64,000 bases of DNA from contig NZ_CP015118.1 of assembly GCF_002116905.1 (NCBI RefSeq), forward strand, positions 1,612,001 to 1,676,000. The letters run 5' to 3'. The translations under genes were made by a program, and so were the position numbers. This document shows, piece by piece, positions 1 through 8,863 of this stretch (position 1 is the first letter of the stretch; every line of letters starts with the position of its first letter). This stretch comes from Piscinibacter gummiphilus. GTDB lineage: Bacteria > Pseudomonadota > Gammaproteobacteria > Burkholderiales > Burkholderiaceae_C. The notes beneath the pieces are model-generated. The model worked only from the letters and a program-made list of their open reading frames with translations, had not been told where the DNA came from and ran no database searches.

Positions 1-557
1 CACGCCGCCGCCAGCAATTCGGCCACCCACTGGTTGCAGTTCTGGTAGCGCGTGCTGAACGGGTAGGCGTTGGCGCTGTAGTCGGCGTGCAGGAAGGCGA
101 GGGCACGGGGCTTGTCCAGCGCCGTGTCGCGCAGCCGGGAGGCCAGCGGCGCGGGCAGGTGAACCACGGTGACGTGCCCGCGCCGCGGGTCGTCCATGCC
201 GAGCAGGAAGCCGGCGACGCCCTCGTCGAACAGGCGCGAGCGCGACTCGTCGCACGCGTAGTACAGCTGGCGCACGGACCAGGCTCCGCCGTCGGCCCGG
301 AGGGCGATGCCGGCGTGGGAATAGCGGATGTCGAAGCGCGCGAGGTCGAGGCCCGAGCGGGCGATGAGGGCGACGCCGCCCGGGGTGTCGTCGAGCGCCT
401 GCCGCACGCGCGCCGCGAAGCGCAGCCTGTGGTCCTGGTCGGTCGCGTTGACTTCGGGCCGGCGCTCGCAGAAGTGCAGCGCGGTGGCGTGGGCGTCGAC
501 CCCGGCCGCGAGGCCGGCCATCAGCACCGCGCTGGCCGCGGCGACGCGGGGAGTCAC
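1..557 (-). CDS. DUF2145 family exported protein (3' part cut by window edge)
   Basis: Reading leftwards from a GTG at 557, the frame stays open to the window edge. It starts with a plausible signal peptide (MTPRVAAASAVLMAGLAAG, then Ala-His-Ala) and continues with the conserved pattern I associate with DUF2145: FCERRPEVN, ARSGLDLARFDIRYSHAGIA, SVRQLYYACDESRSRLFD and YQNCNQWVAE. No enzymatic function is established for the family; the Cys and His residues and the NCNQW motif suggest a papain-like or NlpC-like fold, which is inference. The stop of the upstream gene lies 5 nt before the start, so the two are probably co-transcribed. No strong Shine-Dalgarno precedes the GTG; an ATG 12 codons inside would destroy the signal peptide. 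Confidence 0.75.
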   Translation of the reverse strand, partial: MTPRVAAASAVLMAGLAAGVDAHATALHFCERRPEVNATDQDHRLRFAARVRQALDDTPGGVALIARSGLDLARFDIRYSHAGIALRADGGAWSVRQLYYACDESRSRLFDEGVAGFLLGMDDPRRGHVTVVHLPAPLASRLRDTALDKPRALAFLHADYSANAYPFSTRYQNCNQWVAELLAAA

Positions 558-562
558 CGGGA

Positions 563-1045
563 TCAGAGGCGGACGACGCGCGTGCCGAGGTCCTGCTGCC
601 AGTCGTCCTTCAGCGCGAGGAAGAAGGCCTGCCGCGTGTCGGCGTGAGCGAACTCGAAGCCGTAGGGACGCACGTTCGTGACGACGTGGTCGCCGGTGGC
701 GATGGCGCGGGCCGCGAGGGCCTTCTCGGGCACGAACAGCACGAACTCGGGCGTGGCGGTCGGTTCGGCGCCCTGCAGCGTGAGGCGGAGCGTGCCGGGG
801 CGGTCCGGTGCGGCGGCCACGTCGACCACGCGGTACTCGCCTTGGGCGACCTTCTTGTCCTTGTCGGGCGACGAGGCGTCGCTCGACCCGCCGATGGAAT
901 CGGAGACGCTGCCGGACGAAGCGGAGCCGGCGCTGGACCCCGCGCTGGAGGCGGAGGAGGCGGACCCTTCGGCGAAGGCGACGGGGGCGGCGAAGAGGGC
1001 GGCCAGGGTGAGGGTGGCGGTGGCGAGGAGGGGGGCGCGGTGCAT
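563..1045 (-). CDS. Hypothetical exported protein with Ser-rich linker
   Basis: This is a 160-residue protein. The ATG at 1045 is chosen because AGGAG lies just upstream (about 1052-1057) and the sequence that follows is a clean signal peptide (MHRAPLLATATLTLAALFAAPVAFA). Residues about 25-60 are a low-complexity Ser/Ala/Gly stretch followed by a charged DKDKK turn. The C-terminal 100 residues (from GEYRVVDVAAAP to the end) look like a compact beta-rich domain. I do not recognise the family. It is likely periplasmic and co-transcribed with the DUF2145 gene 5 nt downstream, a pairing that hints at a shared envelope role, which is inference. Confidence 0.7.
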   Translation of the reverse strand: MHRAPLLATATLTLAALFAAPVAFAEGSASSASSAGSSAGSASSGSVSDSIGGSSDASSPDKDKKVAQGEYRVVDVAAAPDRPGTLRLTLQGAEPTATPEFVLFVPEKALAARAIATGDHVVTNVRPYGFEFAHADTRQAFFLALKDDWQQDLGTRVVRL

Positions 1046-1186
1046 GGGGTAACTCCTGGAAAGGGGTGCGCCGGGAGCGGTGGCCCGGTGGAGTGCCATT
1101 GTGCCTTGGTGAGATTTCAGGGCATGTCGTGGGCCAAGCCCGAGGTTCGAGGAGGCCGGGACGTGGCGGCCCGCATCCATCGCCTG

Positions 1187-2191
1187 TCAGAACGCATCGC
1201 GCAGCAGGCGAGGGGTGAGTCCGCTCCAGCGCTTGACCGAGCGCCGGAAGTTCGTGCTGTCGTGGATGCCCAGGTGTTCGGCGACCTGCCGGCTGTCGTA
1301 GCCGCGGCCGTGCATCAGGCGCAGGGTGGTGTGCAGGCGGATGCGGTCGATCTCGGCCTGGAAGTGGGTGCCGTGGGCGGCCAGGCGCCGTTTCAGGGTC
1401 GCCGGGCTCATGCCGAAGGCGAGGGCGGTGTCCTCGAGGCCGGGGCTGTCGAGCAGGGTGGCCTGCAGGTGGGTGTAGAGGGCGCCCAGCAGGCTGCCCC
1501 GCGGTTCTTCCGTGCGGGCCTGGGCCAGCAGCGCGTCGTGGGCGACGTCCGACGCGGCATGGCGGGTCGCGGGCCAGCACCGGTCGAGCTGCGCGGCGTC
1601 GATCAGCATCGCGTCGATCTGGCAATTGAAGCGCAACTGGCTGCCCAGGTGGGTCTCGTGGTGGTCGAGGTGGCGCGGGGGTGTGCGGTTGAACAGGAAC
1701 CGCCAGGGCAGGCGTTCGCCCGCCATCCAGTCGCACAGCGATCTCATCGCGTTCATGTGCAGGTCGACGAGGAAGGGGCGCATCTCGGCGGGCGCGAGGG
1801 CGTCGGTCCAGTACAGCACGGCCTGTCCGCCTTCTTCCGTGAAGTGGGGGACCAGCAGCGGGGAGAGGCGGGCGGGATGTGCGACCAGGACCTGCAGCGC
1901 CCGGCGCAGCGTGCCGGCGCGCAGCAGTGCATGGCTGGCCGCGCCGAAATGGCCGGGGAGCGCCTGCTGGCCGAGCACGAACGGCGTGTCGGGGCTCGCC
2001 AGGAGGTGGAGGATGTTGCGCAACATCTGCAGGTACTGGGCCGGGCTCAGCAGCGAGTCGTGCGGAGCGAGTCCCGTGCCCTGCCACAGGGGCGCGGGGT
2101 CGAGGTCCAGCGCCTGGAGGTGCTCGACCAGCAGCGCAGGCTGGTGGCCGCGGTGGATGAGCGGCGTTCCGGCGTCGTAGAGGGGGCCCAT
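1187..2191 (-). CDS. AraC-family transcriptional regulator (arabinose-binding-like N-terminus)
   Basis: This 334-residue protein has an N-terminal ligand domain of the OruR/ArgR-like AraC subgroup (PF12625 type: HRGHQPALLVEHLQALDLDP, LGQQALPGHFGAASHALL) and a C-terminal pair of helix-turn-helix motifs. The second HTH region carries the usual signature (GYDSRQVAEHLGIHDSTNFRRSVKRWSGLTP). It follows the degenerate-GGDEF membrane gene by 8 nt and is surely in one operon with it. Its likely target is either its own operon or the divergent TonB receptor/phytase pair, which shares the 3100-3362 intergenic region; that is inference from position only. Effector unknown. Confidence 0.88.
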   Translation of the reverse strand: MGPLYDAGTPLIHRGHQPALLVEHLQALDLDPAPLWQGTGLAPHDSLLSPAQYLQMLRNILHLLASPDTPFVLGQQALPGHFGAASHALLRAGTLRRALQVLVAHPARLSPLLVPHFTEEGGQAVLYWTDALAPAEMRPFLVDLHMNAMRSLCDWMAGERLPWRFLFNRTPPRHLDHHETHLGSQLRFNCQIDAMLIDAAQLDRCWPATRHAASDVAHDALLAQARTEEPRGSLLGALYTHLQATLLDSPGLEDTALAFGMSPATLKRRLAAHGTHFQAEIDRIRLHTTLRLMHGRGYDSRQVAEHLGIHDSTNFRRSVKRWSGLTPRLLRDAF

Positions 2192-2199
2192 GCCGCGCC

Positions 2200-3099
2200 T
2201 CAGGCCGTCACGGGCTCGGCGCCCGCCGGGGCCGCTTCGAGCATCCGGTTCAGCTGCGACAGCAGGGCCGAGGCGTCGCCGGCCACGGTGACGGCCGCGG
2301 TGCGCAGGTCCAGCGCGACCCGTTCTCCGCGGAGGGTGTGGAAGCGCATGCCCTGCACCATGCGGGCCAGGTGCCGCGCCGTGCGCTGCCCTTCGGAGAG
2401 GGCGGTCCGCGGGAGCAGCACGAGGAAGCGGTCTCCGGCGTGACGGCACAGGAGGTCTTCCGGCCGGAGGTTGAGCAGCAACTGGTGGGTGACGGACCGA
2501 AGCGCACGCACGCCGTCGCGCCGGTCGTGCTGGCGCAGCAGCGCCTGCAGGCCGTCGATCTCCAGCATCAGCAGGGCGGATGCAGGCGGTGTCCCGGCGT
2601 CCTGGTCGAGTGCGATCTGCTCGCGGAGATAGTCGGTGCTGGCGAGTTGCGTGATGCGGTCGAAGCCGCGGTGCTCGCGGAACAGGCGTTCGCGCTGGTG
2701 CATGTGTTCGCTGAGCTGGAACTGCTCGCGCCGCCAGCCCATCAGGCCCAGCGTCAGCAGCAGCATGCCGAGCGGGGTGAGTCCGGACTCCAGCCACTTG
2801 TCCACCCGCCAGGGCGCCGCGTGCATCGAGAACACCTCGTCGAGCGTGTCGGCCCAGGCACCGAGCGCGAGCAGGCCCAGCCCGAGGGCGAGCCGCAGGG
2901 TGACCTGCCCGGCCGGACGGCTGGCCAGCACGATGCGCATCCACGCGGCGGCCATCACCGCGGTGCCGCCTTCGCCGAGCAGGTCGATGCCTCGCCATGC
3001 GGAGGGCGGCTTGGGGCTGCCCGTCGCGGCGAACAGCAGGGCGACGGCAGCCGCGGCCAGCAGGAACAGATGCTGGAGGTTTCGGTTCTGGGGTGTCAT
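2200..3099 (-). CDS. Membrane protein with degenerate GGDEF domain
   Basis: In this 299-residue protein, four hydrophobic segments fill the first ~150 residues (HLFLLAAAAVALLFAATG, GTAVMAAAWMRIVLA, LRLALGLGLLALGAW, PLGMLLLTLGLMGW). A short helical linker (EHMHQRERLFREH) leads to a GGDEF-like domain. The catalytic loop reads RHAGDRFLVLLP instead of R-(L/Y)-GGDEF-x-(V/L), and no RxxD I-site is seen in the expected place. Diguanylate cyclase activity is therefore unlikely; a c-di-GMP/GTP-binding or purely structural role is more plausible. The ATG at 3099 is preferred over upstream codons because it immediately precedes the first membrane segment. It is co-transcribed with the AraC gene 8 nt downstream. 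Confidence 0.8.
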   Translation of the reverse strand: MTPQNRNLQHLFLLAAAAVALLFAATGSPKPPSAWRGIDLLGEGGTAVMAAAWMRIVLASRPAGQVTLRLALGLGLLALGAWADTLDEVFSMHAAPWRVDKWLESGLTPLGMLLLTLGLMGWRREQFQLSEHMHQRERLFREHRGFDRITQLASTDYLREQIALDQDAGTPPASALLMLEIDGLQALLRQHDRRDGVRALRSVTHQLLLNLRPEDLLCRHAGDRFLVLLPRTALSEGQRTARHLARMVQGMRFHTLRGERVALDLRTAAVTVAGDASALLSQLNRMLEAAPAGAEPVTA

Positions 3100-3170
3100 G
3101 GATGAGCACTGTGCGACCTCACTGTGTCGGCCGCGTGGCGGTTCGGGCGCCGCGGTGCGGGGAGGGTCGG

Positions 3171-3248
3171 ATCGGCTCACGCGGTGCGAAGGCCTCCGGG
3201 ATGACACCGCGGCGGCGCCGGGCCGGGGGGGCGGGTGCGATCGGCTCA
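3171..3248. promoter_or_regulatory. Direct repeat ATCGGCTCA in divergent promoter region
   Basis: ATCGGCTCA occurs at 3171-3179 and again at 3240-3248, each followed by a C/G-rich CGG(Y)GCG-like tail. The repeats lie between the membrane-GGDEF/AraC operon and the TonB receptor. Direct repeats are typical of AraC-family sites, but the 69-bp spacing is larger than usual, so the assignment is tentative. Confidence 0.25.
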
Positions 3249-3362
3249 ACCGCGGCGCGGGCGAGGCTCCGCACGGCTTTCCGCGCCGGGGGTGTCACCG
3301 GACCGACATGCCGCGTTCCTAGAGTCGCGCCGCTTGCAACCTCCAAGACCACAGGACCTCCG

Positions 3363-5840
3363 ATGTACGCCCCACCCCTTCGACGCCACTGCGCACCCGC
3401 GGCGCTGAACCGCCTGAGCGCCGCCGTGCTGCTCGCGCTCGTTGTCCCTGCCCATGCCCAGGAATCCGCCACGCTGGCGCCGGTGGTCGTGCGGGGCCAG
3501 GCCGCCGCGACGGACCGCGCACTCGACGATCAGGAAGCCGCCGACGACATCCGCAGCGTCGTGCGCAACGACGGCATCGGGCGCCTGCCCGACCGGAACG
3601 CGGCCGAGGCGCTGCAGCGCCTGCCCGGCGTGTCGATCGAACGCGACCAGGGGGAGGGGCGCTATGTGCGCGTGCGGGGGCTCGGTCCCGATCTCAATGC
3701 GGTGACGATCAACGGCACCCGCGTGCCCTCGCCCGAGAGCGGCCGCCGGGCGGTGATGCTCGACGTGCTGCCCTCGGCCCTCATCGGCTCGGCCAGCGTG
3801 ATCAAGACGCTGACCCCTGACATGGATGCCAACTCGCTCGGCGGCACCATCGACATCCGCACCTTGTCCGCCTTCGATCAACCCGGACGCCTGCTGTCGT
3901 TCGAGCTGGGGGGAAGCCACAGCGACAACGTCTCGAAGACGAGCCCGCTCGGCTCGCTGCTGTTCGCCGACCGCTTCATGGACGGCCGGCTCGGCGTGGC
4001 CTTCGGACTGAACGCCGAGCAGCGCAAGTTCGGCTCCGACAACGTCGAGACCGGTGGGGCGTGGGATGGCAACGCGCTGGAGGAGTTCGAACGCCGCGAC
4101 TACCGGATCACCCGCGAACGCGTGGGCGCGGGGCTCAACCTCGAGTTCAAGCCGGCCAAGGGGCAGCTCTACTACCTGCGTTCGATGGCCAGCCAGTTCA
4201 GCGACGACGAAGTGCGCAACGCGCACACCATCGCGTTCGACGCCCCGCAGGAGGCCGGCGTGCTCGGCGATGCCGAGAGCGTGCGGTCGCTCAAGGCGCG
4301 CAAGGAGACGCAGCGCATCTACTCGCTGGCCCTCGGCACCGACCAGACCCTGGGCGACTGGGAGCTGAACCTCGCCGGCGGTGTCAGCCGCGCGAGCGAA
4401 ACCACGCCGCGCTCGATCTCCGCGGCCGACTTCGACGGCGGCACCTACTCGAACGTCGGGTTCACCGACGGCCGCACCCCCACGCTGCTGGCGCCGGCGT
4501 CGATCAACGAGGCCGCCGGCTACTCGCTGAGCGAGATCGAACTCGAGGAGAACGCGGCGCGCGACCGCGAGTACACGCTCAAGCTCGACCTGGCCAAGTC
4601 GCTGCCGATCTTCGGCGCCGCGGGCCAGATCAAGTTCGGCGGCAAGATCAGCCGCCGCACGAAGACCAACGACCAGACCACGTGGACCTCGGACGACTTC
4701 GGCCCGGCACCGACCGACCTCGCGTCCTACGCCGGCCCGTCGCCCCGCTACCCGTTCGGGGCCTTCGGACCCACCATCCAGCCCGGGGCGATCCAGGCCA
4801 TCCTGCCGGGTTCGGTGATCGAGGTGGACGAGGTCGAGTCGGTCATCAACGACTACACCATGAAGGAGAACCTCGACGCCGCCTACGTGCAGTCGAAGTT
4901 CCAGCTCGCCGACTGGCACCTGATCGCCGGCGTGCGCTACGAGGGCACCCGCTTCACGGCCAGCGGCACCGGCTACGACGAAGGCGCCGGCACGTTCATG
5001 CCCCGCGACAGCCAGCACCGCGACGACCACTGGCTGCCCGGCCTGCACGCACGCCACGACCTCGACGACACCACCTCGCTGCGCGCCGCCTGGACCAACA
5101 CGGTCGTGCGGCCGACCTTCGAGCAGCTGCGGCCCGGCTTCACCATCGACGGCTCGGAAGGCGAGTTCGGCAACCCCGACCTGAAGCCGCTGCGTTCGTC
5201 CAACCTCGACCTGGGCATCGAGCGGCGCCTGGGCTACGCGGGGGCGGTGTCGGTCTACGGGTTCCACAAGAACATCCGCGACTTCGTCTTCCAGACCACC
5301 GCCGACATGAGCGCGGCCTTTCCCGGCGTGACCGACGCCACCACCTACGCCAACGGCGGGCAGGCGAAGGTCTATGGCGTCGAGCTGGCCTACACCCAGG
5401 CGCTGCGTTCGCTGCCGGCGCCGTGGAACGGCCTGCTGGTCGGGGCCAACGCCACCTTCTCGGATTCGCGGGCCGACGTCAGCGTGGGGGGCGTGTCGCG
5501 CCGCATCACCTTGCCCAGCCAGTCCAAGCGCGTCTTCAACCTGGTGCTGGGCTGGGAGAACCCGGTGTTCGGGGTGAGGCTGGCCGCCAACCACAAGTCG
5601 TCCTACCTGCTGGAGGTGGGTGCGATCGACGACCCGTCCACCGACCAGTACGTCGACGCGCAGACCCAGCTCGACCTGTCGATGCGCTACTCGGTGAGCA
5701 AGTCGCTGCAGTTCGCGTTCGACGTGCAGAACGTCACCGACGAGCCCTACTACGTCTACGCGGGCAGCCGCGACCGCAACGCGCAGTGGGAGGCCTACGG
5801 CCGCACCTACCGCCTCAGCATGAAGTACAACCTCGAGTGA
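3363..5840 (+). CDS. TonB-dependent outer-membrane receptor
   Basis: This 825-residue receptor has a signal peptide of about 32 residues (LLALVVPAHA), a TonB-box-like segment soon after (ATLAPVVVRGQ), and a plug domain about residues 50-165. The plug shows the motifs of the TIGR01782 receptor group (LPDRNAAEALQRLPGVS, RYVRVRGLGPDLNAVTING, NSLGGTIDIRT). A 22-strand-type barrel follows, with RAAWTNTVVRPTFEQLRPG and a YGRTYRLSMKY terminal strand. AGGA precedes the ATG at 3363 by about 8 nt. Its stop overlaps the phytase start (TGATG), so receptor and enzyme are made together. TIGR01782 receptors often import carbohydrates or phosphorylated ligands; import of inositol-phosphate products or a metal-phytate complex is inference from the partner. 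Confidence 0.92.
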   Translation: MYAPPLRRHCAPAALNRLSAAVLLALVVPAHAQESATLAPVVVRGQAAATDRALDDQEAADDIRSVVRNDGIGRLPDRNAAEALQRLPGVSIERDQGEGRYVRVRGLGPDLNAVTINGTRVPSPESGRRAVMLDVLPSALIGSASVIKTLTPDMDANSLGGTIDIRTLSAFDQPGRLLSFELGGSHSDNVSKTSPLGSLLFADRFMDGRLGVAFGLNAEQRKFGSDNVETGGAWDGNALEEFERRDYRITRERVGAGLNLEFKPAKGQLYYLRSMASQFSDDEVRNAHTIAFDAPQEAGVLGDAESVRSLKARKETQRIYSLALGTDQTLGDWELNLAGGVSRASETTPRSISAADFDGGTYSNVGFTDGRTPTLLAPASINEAAGYSLSEIELEENAARDREYTLKLDLAKSLPIFGAAGQIKFGGKISRRTKTNDQTTWTSDDFGPAPTDLASYAGPSPRYPFGAFGPTIQPGAIQAILPGSVIEVDEVESVINDYTMKENLDAAYVQSKFQLADWHLIAGVRYEGTRFTASGTGYDEGAGTFMPRDSQHRDDHWLPGLHARHDLDDTTSLRAAWTNTVVRPTFEQLRPGFTIDGSEGEFGNPDLKPLRSSNLDLGIERRLGYAGAVSVYGFHKNIRDFVFQTTADMSAAFPGVTDATTYANGGQAKVYGVELAYTQALRSLPAPWNGLLVGANATFSDSRADVSVGGVSRRITLPSQSKRVFNLVLGWENPVFGVRLAANHKSSYLLEVGAIDDPSTDQYVDAQTQLDLSMRYSVSKSLQFAFDVQNVTDEPYYVYAGSRDRNAQWEAYGRTYRLSMKYNLE

Positions 5841-7699
5841 TGCCTGCACCCATGAACCTCTGGATCCCCTCGAGCGCCTGGGTCCGCCTCGGCGCGGCCC
5901 TGGTCCTGTCCGCTGCAACGACGGTGCAGGCCGCGGCGTTCCCGGACGACGTCGAGGAGGCCGTCGTGCTGGAGGGCGGCGCGGCGCTCGTCCTGCGGAA
6001 GAACGCGGTCGAGCTGCTCGACGCGGCCGGCACGGTCCGAGCCCGTGTGGCGATGCGAGGTGAATCGCTCGACGCGCGGCCCGGCCTGGGCCTGGTCGTC
6101 GATGCGAACACCGAGCGTGTCGTGCCGTGGCGCATCGACCTGGCGCGCGGCCAACTGACGGCCCTGCCGCCACTGCCCGATGCGGGTCAGGCGGTGTCGG
6201 CCGCCTGCCTGTACCGGGATGCGCAGGGGCTGTCGCACGTGTTCGTGATCGGGCGCAACGGCGTGGCCACCCAGTGGCTGCTGCACGGCGGCACGGCGCG
6301 GGCGGTGCGCACCCTGGCGGTCGCCCCGGATGCGGAAGGCTGCCGGGTCGATGACCGCACCCACCGGCTGTTCGTGAGCGAAGCCGGTGGGGTGTGGGCG
6401 CACCCGGCCCAGCCCGAAGGGGCGCCGCGGCGCGAGCCCGTCGCCCTGCTTCAACCGAACGGCCCCTTGAAGGAAGGCGGTGGGCCGGTCGAGGTGCTCG
6501 CCGACGGCAGCCTGGCGGTGGGGGACCCCGGGCGGGGCGAGGTGTTGCGGCTCGTGCACCGCGAGGGCCGGTGGCGAACGGCCGGACGCGGTGTGCTGCT
6601 GCCGCGTGCCGGCGCCGAACGCCTGGCGCTGTGGCACGACACCACCCGCACCCGGCTGGCGGTGCGGGACGCGTCGTCGGGCCACTGGTCGTTGCGGGAC
6701 TTGCCCCCGGACGCGGCCCGGGCCACTCCCGCGGCCACGCCCCTGCCGATCGTGACCGCGCGGGTGCAGACCGACCCGGTGGCCCGGTTCGGCGATGCCG
6801 CCGACGACCCGGCAATCTGGGTCCATGCGACGGAGGCCACCCGCTCACGCGTGCTGGGCACCGACAAGAAGCGCGGCCTCGGGGTCTACGACCTGCAGGG
6901 GCGGGAGCTGCAGTTCCTCGACGTGGGCCGCATCAACAACGTCGACCTGCGCCAGGACGTGCTGCTGGGCAGCGAACGCCTGGACCTCGCGGTGGCCACC
7001 CAGCGCGACGAGCGCGGCCTGGTGCTCTTCCGCATCGCCGGAGACGGCACGGTGTCGGAGCTGGCCCGCCTGCCGACCGGGCTGAAGGACATCTACGGCG
7101 TGTGCCTCTACCGCTCGCCCGATGGCGCGCCCGAGGTCTACGTCAACGACAAGGACGGGCGAGTCCTTCACGGGCGGATCGAAGGCCCGGCCGCGCATCC
7201 CCAGCTGCGGCCCCTGCGCGAGTTCCGCCTGGGGTCCCAACCCGAAGGCTGCGTGGCGGACGAGACGCAGCAGGTGGTGTTCATCGGCGAGGAAAAACGC
7301 GGCGTGTGGCGCGTGGCCGCCGACGGGCCGGCCCGGCCGGTGATGGTGCTGCCGGTGGGACCGTGGCTGGCCGCCGACGTCGAGGGCATGGGCCTGTACC
7401 GGACCGGGCGCGCGAACTATCTCGTCGTGTCCAGCCAGGGCAACGACAGCTACGTCGTGCTCGATGCGGCACCCCCGCACCGGGTCCGCGGCGCCTTCCG
7501 CATCGGCATCGACCCCGACGCGGCGATCGACGGTGCGTCCGACACAGACGGCCTCGAAGTCAGCTCGCACGGCTTCGGCCCGGTCTTCGCCCGGGGCCTG
7601 CTGGTGGTGCAGGACGGCCGCAAGGTGTTGCCGGAGGCGCCGCAGAACTTCAAGTATGTGGCTTGGGAGGATGTGGCGAAGGCGCTGGGGTTGCCCTGA
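5840..7699 (+). CDS. Beta-propeller phytase (3-phytase), tandem-domain
   Basis: This 619-residue protein hydrolyses phytate to lower inositol phosphates in a Ca2+-dependent way if it behaves like its family (PF02333). The hallmark DAADDPAIWV begins at residue ~319, followed by the family segments TDKKRGLGVYDLQG and INNVDLR and, near the end, IDGASDTDGLEVSSHGFG. Residues ~30-300 form a second, divergent propeller-like half without the DDPAIW motif; dual-domain phytases of this build are known. A signal peptide precedes it (residues ~1-32). ATG at 5840 overlaps the receptor stop; an in-frame ATG at 5852 is an alternative. No separate promoter is visible, so translation is probably coupled to the receptor. 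Confidence 0.93.
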   Translation: MPAPMNLWIPSSAWVRLGAALVLSAATTVQAAAFPDDVEEAVVLEGGAALVLRKNAVELLDAAGTVRARVAMRGESLDARPGLGLVVDANTERVVPWRIDLARGQLTALPPLPDAGQAVSAACLYRDAQGLSHVFVIGRNGVATQWLLHGGTARAVRTLAVAPDAEGCRVDDRTHRLFVSEAGGVWAHPAQPEGAPRREPVALLQPNGPLKEGGGPVEVLADGSLAVGDPGRGEVLRLVHREGRWRTAGRGVLLPRAGAERLALWHDTTRTRLAVRDASSGHWSLRDLPPDAARATPAATPLPIVTARVQTDPVARFGDAADDPAIWVHATEATRSRVLGTDKKRGLGVYDLQGRELQFLDVGRINNVDLRQDVLLGSERLDLAVATQRDERGLVLFRIAGDGTVSELARLPTGLKDIYGVCLYRSPDGAPEVYVNDKDGRVLHGRIEGPAAHPQLRPLREFRLGSQPEGCVADETQQVVFIGEEKRGVWRVAADGPARPVMVLPVGPWLAADVEGMGLYRTGRANYLVVSSQGNDSYVVLDAAPPHRVRGAFRIGIDPDAAIDGASDTDGLEVSSHGFGPVFARGLLVVQDGRKVLPEAPQNFKYVAWEDVAKALGLP

Positions 7700-7842
7700 A
7701 CGTTCGCGTCCCTGGGAGGGCGGCCGGGAACGAGGAGCCCACACACTCGAAGAATCCGACCTGACGCCGGAGGCTTGCTGCGCCGGCGGCGGCCGGCATT
7801 TCGCCAGGTTGCTGTGTTGGCCTGAGATGTGAAGCGGACATG
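7700..7842. other. Convergent intergenic region with weak GC hairpin
   Basis: This region lies between the convergent phytase and AraC/GyrI genes. The only structure I see is GCCGG (7782-7786) pairing with CCGGC (7793-7797), followed by ATTT on the plus strand. The T-run is too short for a confident intrinsic terminator. Confidence 0.3.
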
Positions 7843-8733
7843 TCATTCGAGCGGCAGGAACAACTCGGCCACCGCTTCATGTTCCGCCACCTCCGGGAAG
7901 AAGCTCAGCCGCCGGCAGTAGATCGGGAAGTCACGCAGCGTTTCGCCGCTGGCCGGGAGCCAGGTGCGATAGAGGAAGAGGGCCGCCGGCTCCAGGTCGT
8001 CCGTGTGGCCCACCACGCGCAGCACGGCGCAACGCCCGCCCGGGATGGCGCCCCGCTCGATCCGCTCCCCTTCCCGCTGGACCGTCTGCTGGTGCGGGTC
8101 GATGCCGACGCACAGGTCGACGTCGTAGTCCGCCGGGTCGGCCGGGCTTTTCTCGGACCGCCAGACGTTGAAGGTGGCGTGGTGGCGGGGATGCAGGCCG
8201 TTGGCCTTGCGCCATGCGATGAACCGCTGCAGCGTCGCGCCGAACATGGCCGGGTCGCCGCGGTGTTTCATGATGGCGACCGGCGTGGCGGGCTCCTCGC
8301 GGAGGGTCACGTCGTCCAGGGTGAAGGTTCGTGTCATGAGCTTGCTCCTGGCGTTGTTCAACGGCTCGAAGGCGGCGAACCACGAGGCCCAGTCGGCCCC
8401 GTTCCGGAAGACCGAGGGCGCTTGGCCGACCTGCTGGCGGAACGCCCGGGCGAAAGCGTCCGGCGCGTCGTACCCGGCGTCCAGGGCCACGTCCGTGACG
8501 CTCTGCTCGCTCCGGTAGGCCAGCTGGTATGACGCGCGCTTCATGCGGGTCAGCTGGATGTAGCGGTGGACGGTGAGGCCGAAGGTCGCTGAGAACTGCC
8601 GGTGGAAATGGAACTTGGACCAGACGGCGACGCGGCTGAGGGTTTCCAGGTCCAGGTCGTCGTCCAGGTGCTGGTCGATGTGCTCCAGCACCCTTTGCAT
8701 TCGGGCGTGGTAGTGGGTGAGCGCCGTCTTCAT
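7843..8733 (-). CDS. AraC-family regulator with GyrI-like effector domain
   Basis: In this 296-residue protein the order is reversed relative to most AraC proteins: the two HTH motifs come first (residues ~8-105; LDLETLSRVAVWSKFHFHRQFSATFG and TDVALDAGYDAPDAFARAFRQQVGQAPS). A GyrI/SbmC-like ligand domain follows from ~120 to the end (TLREEPATPVAIMKHRGD, LCVGIDP, GGRCAVLRVVGHTDDLE). The layout matches the Rob/SoxS-like multidrug-sensing group, in which the GyrI domain binds hydrophobic compounds. It is monocistronic and no efflux gene is adjacent, so the target is unknown. Confidence 0.9.
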   Translation of the reverse strand: MKTALTHYHARMQRVLEHIDQHLDDDLDLETLSRVAVWSKFHFHRQFSATFGLTVHRYIQLTRMKRASYQLAYRSEQSVTDVALDAGYDAPDAFARAFRQQVGQAPSVFRNGADWASWFAAFEPLNNARSKLMTRTFTLDDVTLREEPATPVAIMKHRGDPAMFGATLQRFIAWRKANGLHPRHHATFNVWRSEKSPADPADYDVDLCVGIDPHQQTVQREGERIERGAIPGGRCAVLRVVGHTDDLEPAALFLYRTWLPASGETLRDFPIYCRRLSFFPEVAEHEAVAELFLPLE

Positions 8734-8863
8734 GGGTCGTTTCGTCGTGGCAATGCCATTGGAGCCGATGGTGGCTCAACTTGCCCGACCGATCTTGCGG
8801 TTCCCGGACTTGTCGCCGTCGGCGGCCCATTGGCGAGAATGGTGCCCCGCCGGAGACGCACGC

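Noticed and set aside
644..2443. 599-codon plus-strand open frame at the left end
   Set aside because: Antisense to the exported protein and AraC genes; composition typical of a shadow frame and no recognisable motif.
3300..3325. Third copy of the acyl-CoA operon promoter box before the TonB receptor
   Set aside because: ACCGAC and CCTAGAG are present, but there is no inverted repeat and the spacing is about 13 bp too short.
3246..6848. 1200-codon open frame on the minus strand opposite the TonB receptor and phytase
   Set aside because: Its translation is Arg/Ala/Gly-rich with no domain pattern. The plus-strand genes have clear motifs over the whole length; such frames are usual in 70% G+C DNA.
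7782..7797. Hairpin between phytase and AraC/GyrI gene as an intrinsic terminator
   Set aside because: Stem of only five pairs and a three-T tail; kept only as a weak note.
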